64,000 nucleotides of DNA, taken from contig NZ_LT629693.1 in assembly GCF_900099825.1 (NCBI RefSeq), positions 7,885,001 to 7,949,000 on the forward strand. Reading direction: 5' to 3'. The position numbers and the translations under genes were made by a program. Shown here piece after piece: positions 46,651-56,792 of the stretch (within the stretch, counting starts at the first letter, position 1; every line of letters starts with the position of its first letter). The notes under the pieces were generated by a model that ran no database searches, was not told the DNA's origin, and was given only the letters and a program-made list of their open reading frames with translations. This DNA comes from Bradyrhizobium ottawaense. GTDB taxonomy: Bacteria > Pseudomonadota > Alphaproteobacteria > Rhizobiales > Xanthobacteraceae.

Positions 46651-49600
46651 ATGGCCGTAGTAGACTTGAATGAGGAATGGCTCGGCCACGTCCAGCCGAT
46701 CGGCTTGGTCGTTGCGCCCGTGGTGCTGGCTCGCCACGGTCTCAATCCTGAAACACAAACGCGCGCCGACACGGAAGAGGTGCGCAAGCTGTTATCCTCG
46801 AAGGAGGAAGGCGCAACCGCGAAGAACGATGATCTTCGTGCTCTCAGGGACCCTTGGGCGTTCTTTGAGAAGATTCTGGGTTGGCGAACCGCCCTGGTTG
46901 CTGGCGCACCCGGTGGGCCGCCCGTGCCAGAGGGGCTTTCGCTCAGGATCGACGAGAGCGACACCGAAATCGCCCCACACTGGGCAGCGGTAAAACCCGA
47001 CGGTGGATGGCAGATCCTCGCCCGGATCGAAGCGGTTGGCGTAAATCCGGATGCACGTGGCGCCATCGAAGGCTGGGAGGCGTCACCACATCAGCGTCTG
47101 GAGCGCCTGCTTCGGGAAACGGAGGTGCCGATCGGCCTGCTCATCACCGACGACGAGCTGCGGTTCATCTACGCGCCCCGCGGCGAAACCAGCGGCTGGA
47201 TGTGCTTTCCACTGCGCTCGCTTGGAGAGGTTGGCGGGCGCCCTATGCTGGGCGGTCTGAAGCTGCTGCTCTCGTCCTTCCGTTTATACAATGATGCGCC
47301 GAACCGCCGTTTGCCCGCGCTGCTGAAAGCCAGCCGCGATGCACAGGCCGAAGTCTCAACCAAACTGGCCTCGCAGGTGTTGGGCGCGCTCCACGAATTG
47401 CTCCGCGGCCTGCATGCCACTGATGCCAGGAGGGTTGAGACGCTGGCCGCGACCCGGCAAGAACATCTTTACGATGGTTTGCTGACTGTGCTGCTTCGCT
47501 TGGTGTTCCTGCTTTACGCAGAGGACCGTGACCTGATTCCGTCGCGCACCGACGCCGCCGCCCGGGCTTTTTACGATCAAGGCTACGGAGTCCGAACGCT
47601 TTATGCCCGTCTCTTGGACGACAAGGCCCATTACCCTGATACGATGGATGAACGGCGGGGCGCCTGGTCTCGCTTGTTGGCCTTGTTCCGGCTGGTCCAC
47701 GAGGGCGATAGCACCGGCATTTGGATTCGAGGCAGGGGCGGGAAACTCTTCGACACCGCTGAATTCCCCTTCCTGCAAGGCCAGGAGCAAGCATCTCATC
47801 CACCGTCTCCCGCCGCAGTCTCAGACGGGTGCATTCTGCGGATCCTTGATCTTCTCCTGAACCTTGGCGGCGAAAAGCTTTCATATCGCACGCTCGACGT
47901 GGAACAGATCGGCAGCGTCTATGAAACCGTGATGGGCTTTACGATCGAGACCCGGACAGGGCCGGCCCTCGCCATCCGCGCTGGCAAGAACGACCGTACA
48001 CCAGTTTTCGTCGATATTGCCGATCTAACGGCAAAGAAGGCATCGGATAGAGAAAAATTTCTCAAGGAGGAGGCTGGCCGCAATGCGCTGAGCGACAAGG
48101 CCAGCAAGGCCCTGTCAGCGGCTACTAATGCGACGGCGGTGGTCGAGGCACTGCGGCCTATCGTCGACGAGCGCGCCTCGCCGGGTGGGGCGCTCTCTCC
48201 GCCTGGCTCCCCGCTTTTGCAGCCGACGGACGAGCGCCGGCGCACCGGAAGCCATTACACTCCTCGCTCTCTAACGGCGCCAATTGTCGAGTATGCGCTG
48301 AAGCCCGCCTTCGACCGATTGGGACCTGATGCTCGTCCGGAAGAAGTCCTCGAATTGACGGTGTGCGACCCCGCAATGGGATCGGGCGCATTTCTAGTGG
48401 AGGCATGCCGTGCGCTTGGCGAGCGGCTGGTCAAGGCATGGGACCGTTGGCCGGAGAGGCGGCCGATTATTCCGGAGGACGAAGATGAACAACTTCATGC
48501 TCGCCGTCTTGTCGCGCAACGTTGTCTCTACGGCGTGGATAAGAACCCGCGTGCAGTTGACCTCGCCAAGCTTTCGCTCTGGCTTGCGACGCTGGCCCGC
48601 GATCATGAATTCACCTTCCTCGATCATGCGCTAAAATGCGGCGACTCTCTCGTCGGCCTGACAACGTCTCAGATTGGGGCGGCAAATTGGGACGAGTCCA
48701 AGCCAGGGCTGCCGTTGTTCCGACAACTCGTGAAAGATCGCGTAGCCGAAGCGATGAAGGCTAGGGCAGAGATTCAGGCCGCGCCCGACGACACCACGCG
48801 AGCCATCCAAGAAGCGAGGCATCGTGGCGCTGAAGTACGGTTAGCGCCGATTCGCACTATGGGTGATGCTGTGATTTCGGCCTTCTTTGCCGCAGATAAG
48901 TCGAAAGCGCGCGAGAGGAAACGTACTGAGATCGAAAGCTTTTTGACCGGCTCGCTCGAAGCCCAAGTGGAAAAGCTCGAAGCTGCCGTGGCAAGTCTCC
49001 GAGATGGCATAAATCCAGTCCCACCATTTCATTGGCAGATTGAATTCCCGGAAGTCTTCGCCCGGGCGAACAGCGGGTTCGATGCTATCGTCGGCAATCC
49101 GCCGTTCGCCGGCAAGAATACGATCATTCGCAGTAATAGAATGAACTATTTGCCTTGGCTGCAAGCTTTACATGAAGATGCGCACGGCAATGCTGATCTC
49201 GTCGCCCATTTTTTCCGCCGTGCCTTCAAATTGCTCAGGAACAATGGCGTCTTTGGCTTAATCGCCACTAACACCATTGGCCAAGGCGACACTCGTGCGT
49301 CCGGCCTAACGAAGATTCTGTCAGGCGGCGGCTCGATCCTCCGCGCGACGCGACGATTGAAATGGCCGGGCGAAGCAGCCGTGGTGGTCTCAGTTGTACA
49401 CGTAGCGAAGGGTGGCGCGACCAACCCGGTATTAGACAATAGACCGGTTAGTCGCATTTCCGCATATTTAGTGGAAGGAGATCTCGACGGGTCCGCCATA
49501 CGGTTGGCCGCGAACTCGCGGAAGGTTTTAATTGGCTCCTATCCATTGGGCGCGGGCTTTCTATTCGATGATCGGGAATCGAAAAACGGAAAGTGTGAAC

Positions 49601-50643
49601 CACTGGCAAAGGCGGAGGCTCTGCTTGCTCATTCGCCCCACGATGCAAAGAGAGTCCGTCCATTCATAGGCGGCAGCGACTTGACAACAAGCCCACAGCA
49701 AAAATCGAGCCGTCTTATAATCGACTTTAGAGACCTCCCATTAAAACGAGATCAATCGCTTGATAGCTGGATTTCGATGTCCATAGACCAGAGGGCATCT
49801 TGTCTGAGACAAGGTATTGTGCCGGCAAACTATCCGGAGGATGTTTGCTCTGATTGGCCCGACCTATTGGCTATAGTGGAAAAATATGTGCATCCAGAGC
49901 GCGACGCTCAAGGCGACAAGTCAGCAAAACGGAAATGGTGGAAATTTAAGCGACCTAATATGTTCCTATACCGTTCTATCGCGGATGCTGATTTCGTAAT
50001 TGCACGATCTCTCACCAGCACACATTTTTCAACCTTTGCAAGAGTGAGAGCTGATCAAATCTTTGACCAAACGGCGTTGATATTTTTGGGTGAGCCGCAC
50101 AAGACATTGGCGATGCTGTGTTCTCGATTGCATGAAACATGGGTTGATTTCTTTTCAGGTACTCTAAAAGATGACGGACGGTATAACATAGAAGATTGTT
50201 TTGAGACTTTTCCCTTTCTGCCTAACTCTGATTCTTCAGTCGCCATTATGGATGCCGGGAGCGCCTACGATGCCTTCCGCGCCGAACTGATGGTTGCTCG
50301 CAACGAAGGTCTCACCAAGACCTACAATCATTTTCACGCACGCGGAGATAACACGCCGGGTATCGCGCGCCTCCGCGAACTGCACGCTCAAATAGATGCT
50401 GCGATCTTGCGCGCATATGGCTGGAACGACCTCGCCGATAGTGCCGCGCCCGAATTCATTGAACAGGACAGCGATGAGGGAAAGACGCCCAAGACCCACC
50501 TAGACTGGCCGGAAGAGTTCAAGGACGAAGTCCTGGCGCGTCTTCTTTCCCTCAATGCAGAACGTGGCGCCGCTGAACGCTCGGCAGGCGTGACGCCTGT
50601 TGTCACAGACGATGACGAAGAAAATGAAGAGGTCGAGGCCTGA
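46651..50643 (+). CDS. drmMI: DISARM class 1 N6-adenine methyltransferase DrmMI
   Basis: The 1330-residue protein carries the gamma-type N6-adenine methylase motifs: CDPAMGSGAFL (D573 and on) for SAM binding and VGNPPFAGKN (N816-F819) for catalysis, preceded by TGSHYTPRSL, a common signature of type I/IIG-like enzymes. In DISARM the methylase marks host DNA so that the other proteins attack only unmarked DNA. ATG 46651 follows the drmD stop by two bases; TTG 46645 is an alternative. Part of the C-terminal third (49,700-50,200) has lower GC than the rest. Confidence 0.87.
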   Translation: MAVVDLNEEWLGHVQPIGLVVAPVVLARHGLNPETQTRADTEEVRKLLSSKEEGATAKNDDLRALRDPWAFFEKILGWRTALVAGAPGGPPVPEGLSLRIDESDTEIAPHWAAVKPDGGWQILARIEAVGVNPDARGAIEGWEASPHQRLERLLRETEVPIGLLITDDELRFIYAPRGETSGWMCFPLRSLGEVGGRPMLGGLKLLLSSFRLYNDAPNRRLPALLKASRDAQAEVSTKLASQVLGALHELLRGLHATDARRVETLAATRQEHLYDGLLTVLLRLVFLLYAEDRDLIPSRTDAAARAFYDQGYGVRTLYARLLDDKAHYPDTMDERRGAWSRLLALFRLVHEGDSTGIWIRGRGGKLFDTAEFPFLQGQEQASHPPSPAAVSDGCILRILDLLLNLGGEKLSYRTLDVEQIGSVYETVMGFTIETRTGPALAIRAGKNDRTPVFVDIADLTAKKASDREKFLKEEAGRNALSDKASKALSAATNATAVVEALRPIVDERASPGGALSPPGSPLLQPTDERRRTGSHYTPRSLTAPIVEYALKPAFDRLGPDARPEEVLELTVCDPAMGSGAFLVEACRALGERLVKAWDRWPERRPIIPEDEDEQLHARRLVAQRCLYGVDKNPRAVDLAKLSLWLATLARDHEFTFLDHALKCGDSLVGLTTSQIGAANWDESKPGLPLFRQLVKDRVAEAMKARAEIQAAPDDTTRAIQEARHRGAEVRLAPIRTMGDAVISAFFAADKSKARERKRTEIESFLTGSLEAQVEKLEAAVASLRDGINPVPPFHWQIEFPEVFARANSGFDAIVGNPPFAGKNTIIRSNRMNYLPWLQALHEDAHGNADLVAHFFRRAFKLLRNNGVFGLIATNTIGQGDTRASGLTKILSGGGSILRATRRLKWPGEAAVVVSVVHVAKGGATNPVLDNRPVSRISAYLVEGDLDGSAIRLAANSRKVLIGSYPLGAGFLFDDRESKNGKCEPLAKAEALLAHSPHDAKRVRPFIGGSDLTTSPQQKSSRLIIDFRDLPLKRDQSLDSWISMSIDQRASCLRQGIVPANYPEDVCSDWPDLLAIVEKYVHPERDAQGDKSAKRKWWKFKRPNMFLYRSIADADFVIARSLTSTHFSTFARVRADQIFDQTALIFLGEPHKTLAMLCSRLHETWVDFFSGTLKDDGRYNIEDCFETFPFLPNSDSSVAIMDAGSAYDAFRAELMVARNEGLTKTYNHFHARGDNTPGIARLRELHAQIDAAILRAYGWNDLADSAAPEFIEQDSDEGKTPKTHLDWPEEFKDEVLARLLSLNAERGAAERSAGVTPVVTDDDEENEEVEA

Positions 50644-53600
50644 TGACAATCGCTCCAGCCCCCGCCAACGCCAATGCAATCCGGAGACGGCTCGTCGATG
50701 TACTCCGCCGCGATCTGATTGGACCGGATCCATCGGACGTTGACCTTCACAACGAGCGGCTGACGGACAATCCGTCCCGCTGGTATCTCGCTGGCTTCCT
50801 TGCACCGGCGCCAGACGGAGCAGGAGAAGAAGCGGAAACCATCGAAGATGTCGGTGATCCACTTTTTGGCGATGATGAAGGTGCCGATCCAGAAGTTGGC
50901 GGCGGGCGAGCCGCGGACGATACGCCGGATGACGAGCCGTCTGCGCGGAAGAGCAGGGCGCCTTCCTCCTGTGGGTTAACGGTGATGATCAACGCTTCAG
51001 TGCGCGAGATCGAGGTGACCCTGAGCTGGGGTGACTATGTCACCCTTCCGCCCTTGCCCGACGAAGTATTCCTCAACGAGAAGGCCCAGTTCGACCCCGC
51101 TTATCGGAATGTTCAATGGCAGCGGATGCCAGGCAAGGAAACGGTACGTTTGACCGTGCCCGAGAACGGTCGCGGTCACCCAGTGATCGTGCCTAATTCC
51201 GCCGGGCGGCAGCACCCCGGGGGCGGCATGGTTTTGGAGGTTCACGCTCGTCCATATTCTCTCGACCAACCCGACGGCAGCAAGAAGCATGTGCGGGCCG
51301 TTACCATTATGGTCGTAAACCGTCGTAAGAGCACGGTTCGCCGTTTTAGTGATGTTACTTTCGCTTTCCAAGTTCGGCTGGAAGTGCATTGCCCTATCGG
51401 TCTGCATCCACGCGGTGACCTGACGGGCTACGGTTCTAGGGATCCAGACGCGGCTCTAGCCGATCTGCACTATCGCGACGTCGCCGAGTTTGCTGTCGGA
51501 TGCAATACGTCGGCCGGCTGGAACTTCGAGGAGGCAGGCCAAGTTCGCACTGCGTTTACTGATTTTCTTCCCGCTGCCGAGGTCGAGCGCGTTGAGCCAA
51601 ACGAACAGATCCCAGACGTTGAATTCGGGATGGAAGCCTTGGCGGCGCTAGCGGCCAGTGGCCCCGACGTCCTTGCAGACGCCCTGCGGCTTCTGCCGCT
51701 CCACCATGAGACCTGGATCGCCGCCCAGGATAGCGGGATTGTTGGAATTCCGGGTGCGTCGCGACAAGTCACGGCTCGGCGCTTGGTTGCCTCTGCCCGG
51801 CAAGCACGAGATCGAATTGCCGCAGGCATCGAGCTTTTGCGGACCGATCAATATGCGCGTCTCGCGTTCCGTGCGATGAATGAGGCTGTCGCTCGCGCCG
51901 CTCGTCAGCGCGACGCCGGCGCCGGCGGCGATCCAAGTGCCCAACGCAAACCCACTTGGCGTCCTTTTCAGCTAGCTTTCATCCTCCTCAATCTGTCTGG
52001 CTTGCAGGAACCGTTGCATTCCGAGCGTGAGATCGTCGATTTGCTGTTCTTTCCGACGGGCGGCGGCAAGACGGAGGCTTACCTCGGTCTGGCAGCCTGG
52101 ACGATCGCCCATCGCCGCATCACCAACGGCGGAACGCTTGGAGCCGGTGTCGCCGTGCTCATGCGCTACACGCTGCGACTGCTCACGCTGGACCAGCTTT
52201 CTCGCGCCGCGGGTGTCGTCTGCGCCCTGGAGCTGATGCGCGACGAGCTTGCTTGGCAGCAGGGCGAAAAGAAGATGCTGGGAGACTGGCCAATCGAGAT
52301 CGGCCTTTGGGTCGGTTCGGCAGCGTCACCAAATCGGCTTGGCAAGACCGGCGACGGTCGAAATGACACCGCGGTGGCGCGCGTCCGACGTTATCGTAAG
52401 GACGGCCGTGAAGCGCCGGCTCCCATCAAGGCGTGCCCATGGTGCAACGAACCGTTTTCTCGCGAAAGCTTCGCCTGTCATCCGAACAATACTGCGCCGC
52501 AGAATATGGAGATCCGCTGTGCCAGCGTCGCGTGTCCTTTTACCGGTAAACGCTCACTGCCCATTCTGACCGTCGACGAAGTCATTTACCGTCGTTTGCC
52601 CGCTTTCGTGATCGCTACGGTCGATAAGTTTGCTGGATTGCCTTGGCTCGCCGAAGCTGGCGCGTTCTTCGGTAATGTCGACCGGGAGGATCAGTGGGGT
52701 TTCTACGGTGCGGCCGACCCGGTTGGCGTTGGCCGGAAGCTCGATGGTGGGGCAAGTCTCTTGCCACCGGCATTGATCATCCAGGACGAGTTGCACCTCA
52801 TTAGCGGCCCGCTCGGGACCGTGGCCGCGCTCTATGAAGTCGTGCTCGACCGCCTGGCGACTCGGCGGAGAGAGGGCAAGCTCATCCGTCCCAAGGTAGT
52901 TGCAAGCACTGCTACTGTCCGAAGGGCGAGCGCGCAGATTGAGGCGCTGTTCGACAGGCACCGGACCGAAGTATTTCCACCACCTGGACCGGATCGGCGC
53001 GATAGCTTCTTCGCCAAGACCGTGTCACCTGCGACGAAACCGGCACGGCTCTATTTGGGGCTCGCAGCGCCCGGAAAGGGTCCGAAGCTGATTTTTATGC
53101 GGGTGCTCACGACGCTGTTGGCTGCGGCTGAGAAGGAGGCCCAGGCCGGAGGCGACGCCGACGCTTACCTTACCGCGCTCTGTTATTTCAACGCGCTTCG
53201 CGAACTCGGCGGGGCTCGCCGGATCGTGGAGGACGAGGTGCGGACACGTCTCGCCACTTACGGCTCCAAGCGGCGAAGAGAAATTCCACACGATCAGCCC
53301 TTCGCCGACCGCCGTTTGCGTGAGGTGCTGGAGCTGACGTCGCGTGAAAACACCGACAAGGTTGCAGCGGCCAAGGAAGCGTTGGGTAAACCGTGCTCGG
53401 ACCCAAAAAACGGAGTCGACGTGGCGCTGGCCACCAACATGATTTCGGTCGGCCTGGACATTGGTCGGCTCGGGTTGATGGTGGTGCAGGGGCAGCCCAA
53501 AGCTGCCGCTGAATATATCCAAGCGACAAGTCGCGTCGGCCGTCAAACGGATAAGCCTGGCCTGGTACTGGTGCTCCTGAATGCCCACAAACCACGCGAC

Positions 53601-54110
53601 AGGTTGCACTACGAGGGGTTCCGGCATTTCCATGCCTGCTTCTACCGCGCCGTAGAGGCCACCAGCGTCACCCCGTGGGCAGCGCGAGCGATGGATCGTG
53701 CTCTGGCCGCAGTCGTCGTTGCTGCCGCTCGCCATCTCATTCCGGATTTGACAGCCGATGGTTCGGCTGGAGAGGTCGGTGGTTACAAGACCGCCCGGGC
53801 GGATATCGTGAAGATGATCCTGGATCGGGCGCCGCCCGCCGACGTCGTCGGCGGACATGCGGCGCTTAGCGCTGCAATTAATGTGCTTATCGATTCCTGG
53901 GAAGGTCTCGCCGCCGACAAGAAGAACAACGCGGAGCGTCTTTTCTACGGCTACCCCAGAGAGAAAGCCCTACTGCATGATCCGCTCGATCCTCTGCTTG
54001 CATCGCTCGATCCGGAATTCCGGAAGTTTACGGCAGGCCGATCAATGCGTGATGTCGAACACGCCGCGGCTCTGAAGATCACCGATCCCTACGGCCAGAC
54101 CCTGACCTGA
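50643..54110 (+). CDS. drmA: DISARM helicase-domain protein DrmA
   Basis: The 1155-residue protein has an N-terminal part without known domain and a central superfamily 2 helicase: Walker A PTGGGKTEA (471-479), motif II QDELHLISG (D715), STATVRRA, and MISVGLDIGRLGLMVVQGQ followed by YIQATSRVGR. A cysteine set (CPWCNEPF with later CASVACPF) around residues 600-635 may bind zinc. DrmA is the core translocase with DrmB in both DISARM classes. Its ATG overlaps the drmMI stop by one base. Confidence 0.9.
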   Translation: MTIAPAPANANAIRRRLVDVLRRDLIGPDPSDVDLHNERLTDNPSRWYLAGFLAPAPDGAGEEAETIEDVGDPLFGDDEGADPEVGGGRAADDTPDDEPSARKSRAPSSCGLTVMINASVREIEVTLSWGDYVTLPPLPDEVFLNEKAQFDPAYRNVQWQRMPGKETVRLTVPENGRGHPVIVPNSAGRQHPGGGMVLEVHARPYSLDQPDGSKKHVRAVTIMVVNRRKSTVRRFSDVTFAFQVRLEVHCPIGLHPRGDLTGYGSRDPDAALADLHYRDVAEFAVGCNTSAGWNFEEAGQVRTAFTDFLPAAEVERVEPNEQIPDVEFGMEALAALAASGPDVLADALRLLPLHHETWIAAQDSGIVGIPGASRQVTARRLVASARQARDRIAAGIELLRTDQYARLAFRAMNEAVARAARQRDAGAGGDPSAQRKPTWRPFQLAFILLNLSGLQEPLHSEREIVDLLFFPTGGGKTEAYLGLAAWTIAHRRITNGGTLGAGVAVLMRYTLRLLTLDQLSRAAGVVCALELMRDELAWQQGEKKMLGDWPIEIGLWVGSAASPNRLGKTGDGRNDTAVARVRRYRKDGREAPAPIKACPWCNEPFSRESFACHPNNTAPQNMEIRCASVACPFTGKRSLPILTVDEVIYRRLPAFVIATVDKFAGLPWLAEAGAFFGNVDREDQWGFYGAADPVGVGRKLDGGASLLPPALIIQDELHLISGPLGTVAALYEVVLDRLATRRREGKLIRPKVVASTATVRRASAQIEALFDRHRTEVFPPPGPDRRDSFFAKTVSPATKPARLYLGLAAPGKGPKLIFMRVLTTLLAAAEKEAQAGGDADAYLTALCYFNALRELGGARRIVEDEVRTRLATYGSKRRREIPHDQPFADRRLREVLELTSRENTDKVAAAKEALGKPCSDPKNGVDVALATNMISVGLDIGRLGLMVVQGQPKAAAEYIQATSRVGRQTDKPGLVLVLLNAHKPRDRLHYEGFRHFHACFYRAVEATSVTPWAARAMDRALAAVVVAAARHLIPDLTADGSAGEVGGYKTARADIVKMILDRAPPADVVGGHAALSAAINVLIDSWEGLAADKKNNAERLFYGYPREKALLHDPLDPLLASLDPEFRKFTAGRSMRDVEHAAALKITDPYGQTLT

Positions 54111-54123
54111 AACGAGAGCACCT

Positions 54124-56028
54124 ATGGCAGATAATAAGGTCAGGCTGAGCCAGATCGTGGGCACCTTTGGACCGGGCTCGATGCTCGATCTTCCGGAACG
54201 ATCAGTGCTCGTCCTTGGTCTCGATCATTGGGAGATGTTCGGAACGGGGACATTCAAGGTCATTCAGGAACCGCGTCTTCAGCGGCTGCTTCACCAGCGC
54301 CTCAAGGACGATGCCCGCATTATCGGCGACCGGCCACCGGAATTCAGGACGCCGCCGATCGATGCTGGCGATCCGAAACGTCCGTCGCCGGCGATAAAGG
54401 TGACTGTCTTTCCGCGATGGTTTGCTTGTGATGCCATTGCCGGCGATCCGCCGAACCGCCGCCGGCTAGCGCGGTTCCAGGACCTCGAACCGCCGAAGCG
54501 GCTTGAGTACAAAGGCGACGACGGCAAGAGAAGAAAAGCCTCGCCTATCCGTTTCGTCTGTGGTTGCGAGAACGGCCACCTTCAAGACATCGAATGGCGT
54601 GGGGTAGTCCATCAGAACTTCCGCGGTGAGGCGGGCGGAACTGCCGGCCCTTGCCGCAGAGAAATGTGGCTTGAAGACTCTGGGACCAGCGCTGATCCGC
54701 GAGACACCCGTATTTCCTGCGACTGTGGAGCGTCCCTGTCGCTGGAAGAGCTGTTTCAGCCTGGTCGTCTTGGCTCTTGCCCGGGGGAGCGCCCCTGGAT
54801 CATCGATCGGGAAGTCGAAAAGTGCAACGCTGAGAAAGGACTGAGATTACTTACGCGAAGTGCCACCAATACCTACTTCCCCCAGGTCGCCCGGGTGATT
54901 TCGCTCCCCCAGACAGTTGACGAACTGGCGCGGCGAATTGAGGTGGTTTGGTCCGTTTTGAGCGACTGTAAGGCGATCGGTGATATTCAAGCCGCACGAC
55001 GCTTCAATCCGGAAGTGAGGGCGAACTTGGATGGCTACTCTGACGAGGAGATACTCGCGAGCGTCCTTTCCATAGCCAACGGGGGTAATAGGGCGGAAGC
55101 AGCGGATGTAGAGGATCCGAGGATCGCCGAATTCAAATTGCTCGCAAGTGGCAATACATTAATCGGTGAAAACGCGTCCGGTGCTCATCTGCACGCACAA
55201 ACGCTCGACCGGTCAATCTGGGATCCTGCCTCTGACCCGTCGCTGAGCGGAATCAATTCACTCGTTGCGGTACATCGATTGCGGGAAGTGGCTTGCCTCT
55301 ACGGTTTTACGAGGTTTGAGCCTGCCCCTCTAGCCAATGAGGATTTGGAAGACGTCGGTCTCGCCGTGAACGGGGCCGCTCTCGGGCAAAATCCCGAGTG
55401 GCTTCCTGCGGTGGAGCAATTCGGCGAGGGCTTCTTCATTCAGTTCTCTACAGAGGCGCTGGCGCAATGGTTAGCTCGGCCCGCTGTGCTCGCGCGCGCT
55501 CAGCAGCTTCAGGCTGGGGCTACGGCTTGGATAGACGCCAAACGAGCTAGGGGCATGGCGGTCAGCGCAAACATTCTCAACGAGCGCGAGCGACCTGAAT
55601 ACATCATGGCGCACAGCCTGGCTCATGCCCTCATGACCGAGGTGGCGATCGACTGCGGCTATCCGGCCAGCGCCTTGAAAGAACGCATATATCTTCTTCC
55701 GCGGCTGCCCGGCCAGCCGATCCAGTGCGGCATCCTGATCTACACCGCGAGTGCCGGAAACCAGGGAACCCTGGGCGGCCTAGTCGAAATCACTCACCGC
55801 TTTGCCAAGGTTCTGAAGTCCGCCCTCGAACGCGAACGCCTGTGCTCTGGCGATCCAGTCTGTGCAGATCATGATCCAGTGAGAGCGGACGATGACAGGA
55901 TGCTGCACGGCGCCGCCTGCCACGGATGCTTGCTGATCTCAGAGACGAGTTGCGAGGCGCGAAATGTGCTTCTTGATCGGGTGCTGTTGGTCGATACCGT
56001 GGGACCCACCGGTGCGGCATTTTTCTAA
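54124..56028 (+). CDS. drmB: DISARM DUF1998 protein DrmB
   Basis: The 634-residue protein has the DUF1998 domain at its C-terminal third (MAHSLAHALMTEVAIDCGY, LPRLPGQPIQCGILIYTAS) and a cysteine/histidine cluster (CSGDPVCADHD, HGAACHGCLLISETSCEARN) that probably binds zinc. Earlier CGCENGHL and CDCG motifs suggest a second site. DrmB forms a complex with DrmA that loads on DNA ends. It starts 13 bp after drmA. The usual drmC (phospholipase D-like) gene does not follow. Confidence 0.9.
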   Translation: MADNKVRLSQIVGTFGPGSMLDLPERSVLVLGLDHWEMFGTGTFKVIQEPRLQRLLHQRLKDDARIIGDRPPEFRTPPIDAGDPKRPSPAIKVTVFPRWFACDAIAGDPPNRRRLARFQDLEPPKRLEYKGDDGKRRKASPIRFVCGCENGHLQDIEWRGVVHQNFRGEAGGTAGPCRREMWLEDSGTSADPRDTRISCDCGASLSLEELFQPGRLGSCPGERPWIIDREVEKCNAEKGLRLLTRSATNTYFPQVARVISLPQTVDELARRIEVVWSVLSDCKAIGDIQAARRFNPEVRANLDGYSDEEILASVLSIANGGNRAEAADVEDPRIAEFKLLASGNTLIGENASGAHLHAQTLDRSIWDPASDPSLSGINSLVAVHRLREVACLYGFTRFEPAPLANEDLEDVGLAVNGAALGQNPEWLPAVEQFGEGFFIQFSTEALAQWLARPAVLARAQQLQAGATAWIDAKRARGMAVSANILNERERPEYIMAHSLAHALMTEVAIDCGYPASALKERIYLLPRLPGQPIQCGILIYTASAGNQGTLGGLVEITHRFAKVLKSALERERLCSGDPVCADHDPVRADDDRMLHGAACHGCLLISETSCEARNVLLDRVLLVDTVGPTGAAFF

Positions 56029-56102
56029 AGACTCTGCGGTTGGGAGGTCGTGCGTAGGCGCGGTGCCATCCGTCCATTCTTCAACAGCTCTTGCGGTAGG
56101 GG

Positions 56103-56441
56103 GTGATTACAGCAAACCAACACTCGGTCGCCGACGTATTGGGCGACACTTTTCTTCACGAGATTCCACCTTATCAACGCCCCTACGCCTGGACGCCCGA
56201 ACACGCTCTCCGACTGCTGGACGTTCTCAGGGAGGCAATGCAGTATGGTGATGGAGTGCCGTATTTTCTAGGAAGCATCGTTCTGATTGAGGCGGCCGGG
56301 CAGAACATCGGCCAGGTGGTCGACGGGCAACAACGCCTGACCCTCGCGATTTTGGCGGCCGTCTTGAGAGACGTGGCAACGGACAAACTGGAGCGTAAAG
56401 CCCATTCTGCGGCCGCACCCCCGCGGAAAGTTTGGTGCTAG
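56103..56441 (+). pseudogene. DUF262 (GmrSD/ParB-nuclease-like) protein, truncated
   Basis: GTG 56103 with GGTAGGG upstream begins a protein having the DUF262 motifs IPPYQRPYAW and VVDGQQRLTLAIL. Such proteins belong to type IV restriction (GmrS) and related defence nucleases and are normally several hundred residues long. Here the frame stops after 112 residues; the end (KAHSAAAPPRKVWC) no longer looks like the family, and the direct repeat begins 12 bp later. The rest was lost at the cassette edge. Confidence 0.75.
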
Positions 56442-56452
56442 ACAGCGCCCGT

Positions 56453-56557
56453 GCACTCTCCGACCGAAGCAACGTGGATGGCGCCGTGGGTGAAACACAC
56501 GAATCGGCGAATTACAAAGCACGATCAGTAACGCTTGGCGGAGGGTAGATCCGCCAA
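56453..56557 (+). repeat. Right copy of a diverged direct repeat flanking the RT/DISARM cassette
   Basis: It matches 41982-42090 (see that entry), in the same orientation, 14.5 kb apart. It contains the inverted piece GGCGGAGGGTAGATCCGCC, also present in the left copy with changed loop. The coding frame ends here with TAG, so this copy is the shorter one. Confidence 0.75.
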
Positions 56558-56747
56558 ATGCGGGAAGGCCAGTTCTGAACTGTTCGCTCTCCCGAGACCT
56601 GCACAGTACGTCGGTTATTCTCCCGGAAGCGGGTAGAGTCGAAGTGTGACGCGGTAGTTTTAGGTTCGAACATATCTGTTTCCGCCCCTTTCGTTTGGCG
56701 GTGCCTTACTGGTTCGACCATGGCCCCGTTTTCACACTCCGCTCATC

Positions 56748-56780
56748 GAACCGGACAGGCGGATTTCCCGCATCCGGCTC
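56748..56780 (-). ncRNA. Group II intron domain V
   Basis: Read on the minus strand, GAGCCGGATGCGGGAAAT and TCCGCCTGTCCGGTTC form the two-part hairpin of domain V, with the 5' end GAGCCG pairing with CGGTTC and a GAAA tetraloop-like turn. This element is the catalytic centre of the intron. Confidence 0.78.
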
Positions 56781-56792
56781 TCGGACAAAACG

